From Galaxea fascicularis (lineage: Eukaryota > Cnidaria > Anthozoa > Scleractinia > Euphylliidae): DNA of 64,000 nucleotides. Shown piece by piece: positions 46,901 to 57,300 of the stretch. The translations under genes were made by a program, and so were the position numbers. The notes below the pieces were generated by a model. The model was given only the letters and a program-made list of their open reading frames with translations. It made no database searches and had not been told where the DNA came from. The DNA lies in contig OX419344.1 in assembly GCA_948470475.1 (NCBI GenBank), positions 14,202,047 through 14,266,046 of the forward strand, given 5' to 3'. Positions within the stretch are counted from its first letter, which is position 1. Each line of letters starts with the position of its first letter.

Positions 46901-48340
46901 CCACTCCTTTCCCACCCTTTTTCGAGGACCCAGATCACATTGAACAATTCCCAAACATCATTATTTATAAGCTTGCTTTGAGTTACTATTAAGTGAATGT
47001 GTACCGGTTTGTAAAAAATAAATAAGTAAGGATATACAAACCTTGGAGGTTTGTGAGCATGGAAAATGATCTGTGCCCTTGGGGGTGCCCACTCAGCATT
47101 TCCGCGTATACGACACTGAAGTGCATGAATAAATACAAAATGATTACCACCTTTATATTCTTGAGTGGGGTAACTTAATATTATGGAATTTTTTAATGTT
47201 ATTTGTTGTGCAGTGCTTTCTGCTGCAATATTAGTGAGTTGTGTGGACTTTACAAATTATTGGGTATATGCATAGTTTGCCCAAGTTCCAATCACACAAC
47301 ACTTAAACTTGGAGAAAAGAATGTGGACTTTCAATAATTATTATCTGTGCAACTCAGGGAAGCTCCAGTCTCAATAAACCCACAAATAGAACCAAATTAT
47401 GCTCTAAAAGAAAATGTACAAATTTTCTTGCTTACAAAATCATCACTTTTCTAACAATGCAAATAGCCTGTGAGCAAGCTCTCCTGGGGGTAGGGGGTGG
47501 AAGAGGAAAGGAGAGAGGGTGAGCTTGCACTTGTGTCTCATAGATTTGAATTTCTGAGTCCAAAAATTGGACGCAAAATGCTGATTGGCTGATTTTACTG
47601 AGTGATGATGTAAACAATCATCAAGCATGGACTGCGTGGTTTGAGTTTGTTTGGTTTTTGGCTGGAAAAGGCAAGATATTTGTATTCGAAAAGCTTCCGA
47701 GAATTTCTCGAAACATCTGAACTGTCTGTTAACAGTCTCCTTCGATCTTAATTATAAGGAGACTCTACTCACAGGGTAGGCAAAAGTATGATTTATCAAG
47801 TTTTTGCTGCTGCCGCTGTAATCAAACGAATTCGTCAGACAGTATTGGTTGTTTCCCCACTTCAAAGCATTATCGACGACCAGGTCACTGAAGCTGGAAG
47901 TATGGGGATGTCTGCTGTGATCTTCTCTTGGCGATCCTTCTTTGACCAGGACTGAGGTTGGCAAAGCTCGCTTTATCCTTGGTTCCAAATCCTAGACTTC
48001 GACATTGATTCATTCTCCGGCACAGCAAACTTTGGGTTTAGGTAAAAGGTATTAGGTATCAGGAGGGTCACTTTACAATTCTTCTGTATGGTGAGATCCG
48101 ACGACAGCTTATAAAGGTGCCTCTGGTTGCCACTATCAGTCCATATTTGATCTAACCCACCCCACCCGACCCATGCAGGAGATAGATCACCACAACGGGG
48201 ACTACGTCCCCTACTCTTTTCGAACAGTGTATGAGTTCTTTAACATCCCACAGATTATTACGAACAATGTTGTGAGATGGGACCCACAGTTTATTGTCCT
48301 TATCTGAGAAGACTAGAAAGTCAAACCGTTTGTAGATGTC

Positions 48341-48376
<36 letters not shown>

Positions 48377-51300
48377 AGACCCTGAGTGTTGTTCTGGCCG
48401 GGGTTTGAACCTGTGACCTCCCTCACGGTTGTCTGGTGCTCTACCAACTGAGTTTACTGTGTCCAATGTGGTCGCAATAAAGCTGAAACCTTCCTTGGTT
48501 TTTCATATTTTTGTAGCACATGGTAGGCAGACACTCTCAGAGAGTAAGGCATTATTTTTTTTTCAGTGATGATTCCCATCTTTTGCATTGCGTGTGCCAA
48601 AGTTATTCCTTTGTGTCCTTTCTTGTTCGACAGAAGAAACAAATTTCCAGTGTGTACTGATTGGCCAAAGTTTGACAGCGCAGGCAGCTGGAAGCCACAG
48701 GGAGCATTAGGGGCAGAATTTAAATCTATCAGACATGAGTGCAAGCTCTCCTTTTCTCCTTTCCTCCCCCACCCCCTACCCCCAGGAGAACCTACTTGCA
48801 GGCTACGATGCAAACATCAAGAAATGGATTGTTGTGCTTTTCATCTTGTTAGTGACTGCTTATCATCAGCATTGTTGATATCCAAAAGTGCATCACCTTT
48901 TTCTGTTCTGATCATAACTTTTCAAATGTAAATGGAGCCAATTCCAACAAGATTGCCAATACAGCTTGTCTGTGCAAGTTAGGGTTATTCCAAGACACAA
49001 GTCTAGGAACTCCCTCAGTAGACCTTCTTATTCTTAAATTTTGGATTCTTCAACTACCTCTCTTCCAGCACAAAAACTACACAAAACTATGCCAATGGTA
49101 GCAATACTATTTCTCTAGCAAACTTTTAATGCAAGGAAAGATGACCACAGTTAAAACGTATGATACAATCAGTGAGTCCGGGAAACAGATTTTCAAACAT
49201 AGGCACGCAATGCGTGCTTGAGCTATTTTGTGAAGGGTGGTAAAATGTTGATAAGATAGGGAGAAGTCAGAAAATGGCTGAATGGTGAGTCATTTATGTG
49301 TGGCGCTTTTGGTTTTTGCTATGGTATCGGAGAAGTACGAGGAAACTGTTTTTCATTTGATTTTTGTTTAGTTTTCTTATTTCTAAGACTGATTTTGAGT
49401 TTGATTTGTACATGTACCAATTAAATAGTCATTCATCCTACATTTTTGAAACAAGTTTCATTAATTCCACAAAACTGATATGTAATATATTTTCTATTAT
49501 TTGTTCAGTTTCTTTCTCCACACTTTCGCAAACGCTATATTCGTCCAGTCTCTCAAATTCCCAAAATATACGTACACGTGCTGAAACAGTTCCAGGACCA
49601 CATGAAGAAATATTTGCAAACAAACGAACCACCAAACACACCGTAATATACAACACCAGCAAAAACAAATCAATGCTAAACAAATAGTACTGATAACGAG
49701 TATAGATGTCATTGCCATAATTCATCAATTTCTGATTTTCAAGTGCTTTGTACTTTTTACTTCGGACAGCAAAAATAGCCTGACCTAAACAAACGCTCTT
49801 ATTTTAGTGTTGGGCCTTTTGCTGACGTCTGTGTACAGTAAGCAAATGAGCGTAACACTGCGTTATATCCAGAAATAAGGGCAATATTAAACTTACCGAC
49901 TCGAAAACAAACCACCAATTACTTCCAAAATAAGCTCCTCTGAATTAAGAGCGTCAACAGTTGTACAATATTAAAAAAACCCGATCAACAGACAAACAAC
50001 GGATTGAAATCCACCAATAAGGAGAAGAGAAAATTGAAGTTGAGAAAAGTAACCAATAAAAAACGGTTAAAAGTGACCAGTAATTGTAACAGAAAATAAA
50101 TTCAATTAGATGTTGTTGTAAACAAGTTGAATTGACCACGTGCAAATCTTGTGATTGATCAAAGGTCATGTTGGATGCATGTGACCGATCAAAGTTCGGA
50201 GTCACATTTAACCAACAACGCTGCCTTATTCATGTGGGAATAAACCAATGAACTTGCTATTACCAAACGTACGCACGTGATAGATCAAAGTTGAAAATCG
50301 TATTTGATAAACAGGGCTGTATGTCTTGGTGCCTGTTTACATGTGAGAGACAAAAGTAATCCATTTGACAAATGAAATTGCTCCCTATCCGAAATCACCA
50401 TTTTCATTTTCATTGAATCAATTACGACTAGCATTGTTCGTTTAACATTTTTTGCCGCTTTTCACCGCCTACCGTATTTACTCGTGTATAAGTCGACCCC
50501 CCATTTTTAAGTTCAAAAATCGGATTTCTCATCATGTTGGGTTAAAGAAGTGAAATTCACACCAATAGAAATTTTCCAAAATGTCAATCTTTTCTTCCTG
50601 AGAATGTACTGAAAACACGGTGAATTAAGAAAAGCAGAGGTTTAATCATACGCTGTGAAGTTTATCAAGATCACGATTTAAGCACATGTGAGCTCTTCGA
50701 TTTACTAGAGAAGTATTTTACGATATTTGGGAGTAAATCGCATTGCATTTAGCTAACCTTGATCTCGATGTTGAGTTTAAAAGGAGATTTAGGTAAGAAG
50801 ACCAAAGGAATGCCGAAGAGCTTCGAAAGATCGCTCGATCAAAACACCGGCATCTTGGAAAATACGAATTTGAGGAGTACTGGAAACTAAGATAACTCCA
50901 CGTGTTGACGACGTGTTGACCAGCAGGTACCGGTATGAACAGAGCACTCGACTAACACAACAGAGCATGCATGCGCAACACCGCTGACCCATTACAGCAG
51001 GCCTACCAACATCCCCATTTTTTTCAAAAGAAACTATTAACGCCTTAATATGTTTCTGAACAAAACAAAAATAACAATAACTTAGTAACAGGAACAAGCA
51101 ACGTTAGTCAACAATCCGAGCTGTGTCTCGCTTAGTATTTTCGAGCATTAACTGGTCACTGTTAAAGGTCTAGCCTCTGCGGTGGGCGGATCGGTCGACC
51201 ACAACGCGACTGTTGCACTGGACTGTCAACTGGTGAAGGTGTGGCTCCGACTGAATGATTAGTGGTAGGCACTGCTTCGTCTAGTGTAGGAGGGGGAACA

Positions 51301-54300
51301 ACAGGGCTGTCTGAAGTGGGTATGTCTTGCTGTCCGACAGTGGGTACAGCCTGTTGTGTGAGAGGTTGACGATTACATGAATGCACAGCCTCAGCAGGTC
51401 TTAGGTGGGTTCTATTCCGTCGAACCAATCCGTCTGGCGTTTTAATGAGGTACGAGCGTGGTGTCACCTCATTTAAGACCTCTCCAAAGTTCCATCTTTC
51501 ACCCAGGTGATGATCATTGGGTTTGCTATAAACGTATTGCCCAGGAATCAGCGGCGCTAGCTCCTTACTCGCAGTTTTGTCATAGTGAGCTTTTGCTTTA
51601 GCTCTTCTGTCAAGATGCTCATCGCGCACCACTGTCACTGGAGGTACAGACTGGCGTAACAATGATTCAGACACCAGCAGACTTGACTTTGTTCGACGAC
51701 AAAGAAACCTCTGGGTTGGGGAGAAGGTCATCCCCTGAGGCGGTGTATTTCTATGTTCTAAGAGACCAGTAAGCAGGTCAGACTTTTTCAGCATCTTTTT
51801 AGCTTCCTTTACAGCGGCTTCTGCTTTACCGGTGGCTCTCGCGTAATACGGCGATCAGGTGATCAACTGAAAATCATAAGCCTTGGCAAAATTCACAAAC
51901 TCTTGAGAGACATATTGGGGCCCATTGTCTGACAGAAACTTATCCGGAACACCGTAGCGGGCAAAATGTGCTTTTGTAACTGAAATAACGTGTGCCGCAG
52001 TAATGTCCTCGTTTAGCAGGTCAACCTCAAACCAGTCACTGTAATGGTCTACAGTAACAGCATACCACTGTCCTCCTTGCTTGAACAGGTCTTGTGAGAT
52101 GAGCTTCCAAGGGCCATGTGGAATTTCATGAGACAACATCGGTTCTTTCGGTAGTGATGAACTGTAACTAGCACACACAGAGCAGTTGGCACTTTCTTGG
52201 AGAATTGCTGCCCGCATTCCAGGCCAATACATCACTTCTCGGGCGCGGCGCACCATGCTTTCACCACCCTGGTGACCTTGGTGAAGTTTTCTCACCATAG
52301 TAGACTGTAATTGCAGGGGAATGATGACCTTATGGGACTTGTACACAACACCATGATATACGGCCAACTCATCCCGGCATGGGTAATAATGACGGAGCAC
52401 TGTTGGAACATGGGACTTGTCAGGCGGCCAACCATGAGCTACAAACTGACAGAGGGCAGACAGCGTATGATCACCTTGTGTTGCCACTCTGATTTCCTCT
52501 AAGGTACTTGGTTGTATTTCGGGGGCATCTAGTTCTAGGGACTCGAGCTCTGCTCTGAACAACTCTTGAGCATCCCCTGAGTAACACTGAAACACTTCAA
52601 CTTGGGTGCCCGAGGGTGCAGGCTGCTTCAAAGCCGCTCTTGACAAAGTATCCGCCAAGTACATGTACTTGCCCTTCTTATACACCACCGTGAACTTGAA
52701 TGGCTGAAGCTGAAGCATCATGCGCTGCAAGCGCTTGGGGGCGCTTCTCAACGGTTTCTTGAAGATGGTTTCAAGCAGTTGGTGGTCTGAATGAACTACA
52801 ACATCTTGCTTGCCATACAGGTACTGGTAGAACTTAGTGCATGCTACTTTGATGGCCAAACACTCTTTTTCGATAGGAGCATAGTTAATTTCAGTGGCTG
52901 ACAATGTGGAGCTGGTAAAAGCCACAGGTTGGCCCTCTTGTAACAATGCTCCACCCAAACCTGTGTCGCTGGCATCTACTTGTAAGACACATGGTTTGTT
53001 CACATCAAAGTACCTCAATGTCGTGGCATTTGCGATTACACGTTTGGCTTCCTTGAAGGCTTGGTCATGCTGCGAGGACCACGACCAGACTGTGTTGACG
53101 CGCTAGCTCTGTAAGTGGCTTCACAATTTCAGCCAGATTTGGTGTGAACCGTGACAAATAGTTGCACATACCCAGGAAACGCTGAACCCCCTTAACATCT
53201 TGAGGTGGGTTCATGTCGACAATGGCTTGGACACGATCAGGATGTGGAGCAACCCCATTGCCACTGAGGAGATGTCCCATCCAGGTAACTTCCTTGACTT
53301 TGAATTGAAATTTCTTAGGGTTTAACTTAAGGTTTACTTCTTTGCAGCGCAACATTAAGTTCCATAAGTTCATGTCGTGATCCTTTTCTGCCTCCTTGAC
53401 AGTTTCTCCACTTCCAAAGACTAAGATGTCATCTGCCTTGTTAACAACACCTTTCAAGCCCTCCCACACGTCGTGTTGCCTTCGCTGATACTCTTCTGGC
53501 CCCAGACTTACATCAAACGGCATACGCAACCAACGGTATCTCCCTATTGGGGTATGCATGGTAGTTAAAAATGATGAACTCTCATCAAGGACAATGTTAG
53601 AGAATCCTTTGTACACATCCACACAGGAAAAATTTTTGGCATTACTCAACTTTGGCAGTAACTCATCAACAGTTGGAATAGGGTACTTTGGGACCTCAAT
53701 GGCTTTATTTATGGTTTGACTGGGGTCGATACACACACGCAGGCTACCATCTGGTTTTTCTCTGTACACACTATTAGAGATCCACGCCGTGGGCTCCGTG
53801 ACTTTCTTCAAGATACCCTGTTTTTCCATGTCTCGTATTGCCTCTGCTACTTTGGGCTCTTTAGCTACAGGGCACCGATGGGGGTGAGCTTGAACTGGAA
53901 TCACATTAGGGTTCATGGAGATGTGCAAAGGCGGGCCCAAAGTTCGTAATCCTGTATGGACATCCTTGAAAACCTCCAAGACAATGCCTTTGGTTAACTT
54001 TCCCCAAGGAACAGGCATATGAGGAACACTAAACTGGTTGCCACTACTGATGATAGGTTTCTTTTCGGCACCAACTGCAGCAATACTTTCATCCCCACCG
54101 TTAGGGGTGACTGGGCCAATACTACTGGGTGGGTCTGACACACCAGATGTAAGCTCTTGTGCAGTAGTGTTTTGGAGGGTGGAGGCTGTGATGTCCCCGT
54201 CAACACTGTCACTGTCCCCCTAGGCACTTGACTGAAGTTGATGCACCATCATATCCTTGCTGTTCTGGGCACTCTGAACTGACAGCGAAGTAATTCCTTT

Positions 54301-57300
54301 TATCTCAATCAACCCAAGCTTGACACAGTCAGATCCACTTAAGAGGGGTGGTTGTGATCCCATGATCTTTTTACTCAACAGCTGAAATTCAAGAGGGTAA
54401 CACTTTCCTTGAGTTTCGCAAACTAACTCAACCTGCCCCACAGGTGTGATGACACCTCCTCCATTGGTGTGCAAAGTAGCATGAGATGGCTGGATCAGGG
54501 AATTGACATCAAATCCTACTGGGCACATACTCCAGAGATCCTCTATTGCCAGGGTATTAGCCGTATCCAACTGGAGTGTTTTCCAAACAAAATGATTTTT
54601 TAGCTGCAGATAATTTGATCGCGGCAAAGAACTTTTTCCCTTTCTTCACCGAAACAGCTCTTACAGAGTGAATGTCCAAAGTAAACAAGTGATATACGTT
54701 TTGTTCACAAGGAGACCCAGATTCATCCACTGCATTCACATTCTGGGGTTTTCTCATGCACTTCCTGGCAACATGCCCTTCCTTGCCACAGTTCCGACAC
54801 ATGTACTTCAATATAACTGCACGACACTTTTCTCTAGGGTGACTAGGCCTGGCTCCACAGTAATTGCACTCATTTTGGTACAATCCTTTGCGTTGATTAT
54901 CAGCTGAGGGCTGAGGATTCTTTCCTTTCCAACGAGAGGTTTTATCTGCCCAGTTGACTTGCTCCTGGTCTCCCCGCACTTGTCTCATCAGTCTTTTCGC
55001 ATCCGTGAAAGATTCATAGTTCTTAGCTATTTCAACGACCGTACGAAACGCTACAATGACTCCTTCCTTGTTCCGATGGCCATTAGTATTCAACTTTCCC
55101 TGTAGAGTTTCATCCACTAAACCAGCAATGAACCTGTCACGACAAGCCTGATCCTCAAAGTCCCCATATTCACAATACTTAGCTCGCTCTACTACTTGAC
55201 ATTCCCAGGCACTTATTGATTCTCCTTCAGTTTGAAACATGCGACCCATTTTTGTTCGCTCAGCTTGAACACTCACACTGCCACCAAATCTCTTAATGAG
55301 AGCCTGAAGAACTTTAACTGGGTTACTATTATCCGTGACAGATAAACCAAGGGTCTTGTTGCTTGGGTTTATTAGTCTCTTCATCCTCGGCGGAAGCGTA
55401 GCGCGAAGTGTAGACATACACAAATCCGATTTTTTCCACTGAGCTACTCCTGTTTCGCTGCTAGAGTCATATTTGCAGCCATCTTTCGGAACGAACCATC
55501 CCATCACCGTACAATAATCAATGTAATCTAAAATAAAACAGTCTAGAGCTTCTCGATCATCTAAACCTTCTTGCATTTGAGGGACCGGAAAACCGACCGG
55601 TGTGCCAGCCATTATAACAGCAAACACGACAAACGCGGAAAGAACCCACTTGACAACAAAATGGCGGGAACTTATCGAGCGATTGCAATCACAGTTCGAT
55701 GTCATGCAGTCTAAACAGGACAACTAAAACTCACAGTAAACTTCAGGCGAAGATTCGTCTTCTTCTGACACCATGTTGACCAGCAGGTCAACTTCACACT
55801 CGCATGCGCAACACCGCTGACCCATTACAGCAGGCCTACCAACACACGTGCTTTCTGAAGTTTGCGCGTGCCAGGTCACTAAGCTACAGTAATCGTTCGA
55901 TGAAAACGAAAGTTCAGCGCCGTAAACAGCAGCGAAGCTCTAGGAGAAATGTCTGCTCCAGCGATCAAAAGACACAATAGAAATCATCTCCAGTAGGTTT
56001 GCGTTTAAACCATTAAACATTTATTTATTATTTCACGCTTTTTTGTGGACGAAGAATGCGCCGAAAACTGACGAAAATCTACCACAATTAAAACTGGTTT
56101 TCCTAATGCACTTCAGGCAGTTGTTATGCTAATTTCTCTGACTGCTTGGTCAGGTCTTTGTGTATGACTCGTGTATAAGTCGAGGGCGATTTTTTGGTCG
56201 TAAAAGGTCGACTTATACACGAGTAAATATGGATACATTATTTCCGATAATCAGAGCATTCAATCAGTTCAATGGCAAATAGTAATAAGTGATTTAAAGA
56301 ACACTGCTTGATCTCAGAACGGCATTTCTTCCCCACTAGGTCTCTCGCGGTTACACTACGGGTTGATCGAATAACTCGACGTTTCAATTCTCAAAAACTA
56401 AATTTCATTGTTTTTAACCCTTAAAAATTCTCCTCAGAAGTGGTCGAGTGCCACTAACATAGTTCTACTTTCGTTTTCATCGGGATGACCAAATTCAAAG
56501 ATGCTAAAAAATCATTGAAGGACTTTCTAGGAGGCGCAGGTTGTGCATCGCACGCAATTCAAAATAGTAAAGACACTTCGATCCCTCGAAAACGTCAGAC
56601 GCCAGGCTTTTCATTACACAGTAACTTAGTGCTGATTGACTCTGTAGTAATTTTCAGCAGACGTTCATTGGGGAGGAAAGATTGCGTGACGAACCAAAAG
56701 GGCATCTGCGAAGGAGACTAAACACACGGTTGTTATAACCAACAAACTGCGGCCGTGAACTTCAAATACTTTCGTCCCCACCTTACTACCTTCATCATCC
56801 ATCGAAACAGCACAACTTATACTTCATTCTAATCTGACTCCAGTATCTCACGCCTATTGTTGTCATTCACGCATGTGTTAAATATACAAACCCTTTTCTC
56901 CGGAAAGTAAGGGTACATATAGATGTTGTGCCGCGTAGCACTATAAACACATACAAGTGGTGGAACAGAGAATCAACTCTGGGGTGCAAACTTAAAGTGC
57001 TATTAGAAACCCATGAAAAACCCACTGGGCGTTAGATGTGTTTATAGTGCTACGCGGTACAACATATATATGTACCCTTACTTTCTCTTCGCCGCGATTC
57101 ACCTCCTTAATCGTCCCCGACTATCTCTGTCCGAGCTCGTAGCTTAGTCGGCAGAGCAAAGGTAGATCTAATCCGGAGGTCGTGGGTTCGATTCCCACCG
57201 AGGTCATAAGAATTTTTTCTTTGCCTCGTGTGATTCCCTGATACCCTTTACTATGGCTAACGCCCAGTGGGTTTTTCATGGGTTGCTAATAGCACTTTAA

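Larger units (their letters stand above)
50903..55844 (-). mobile_element. Near-complete Ty3-type LTR retrotransposon with very short LTRs
   Basis: LTR pair: 55774-55844 (5' on the minus strand, 71 bp) and 50903-51011 (3', 109 bp). Both share CGCAACACCGCTGACCCATT and end TG...CA. CACG flanks both sides (50899-50902, 55845-55848). A primer-binding-like TGGTGTCAGAAGAAG follows the 5' LTR at 55773. Order: gag, protease, reverse transcriptase, RNase H, integrase. Inactive: a frame change between gag and protease, TAG at 54220, a frame change near 53090 and TGA near 51855. It lies in the 11 kb RUBCN intron. Confidence 0.9.
50472..56232. mobile_element. DNA transposon with TIRs, carrying a nested Ty3 element
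   Basis: The left end is CCGTATTTACTCGTGTATAA (50472) followed by GTCGACC. The right end, on the other strand, is CCATATTTACTCGTGTATAA followed by GTCGACC (to 56232). Without the nested 4.9 kb Ty3 element (50903-55844) it would be about 0.8 kb, so it is a non-autonomous copy. No transposase was seen. Confidence 0.7.

Noticed and set aside
47752..47988. 78-codon minus frame beginning [18 protein letters not shown]
   Set aside because: Considered as an extra RUBCN exon, but exon 58072-58445 joins 47042-47115 directly in phase 0 and Rubicon has no matching sequence here.
49438..49728. 96-codon minus frame with Leu/Val-rich N-terminus
   Set aside because: No family resemblance, no fitting splice sites, overlapping mirror frames on the other strand; lies in a RUBCN intron.
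57133..57205. Functional tRNA-Arg gene
   Set aside because: The anticodon stem does not pair and the base before the putative anticodon is not T; part of a repeated SINE.
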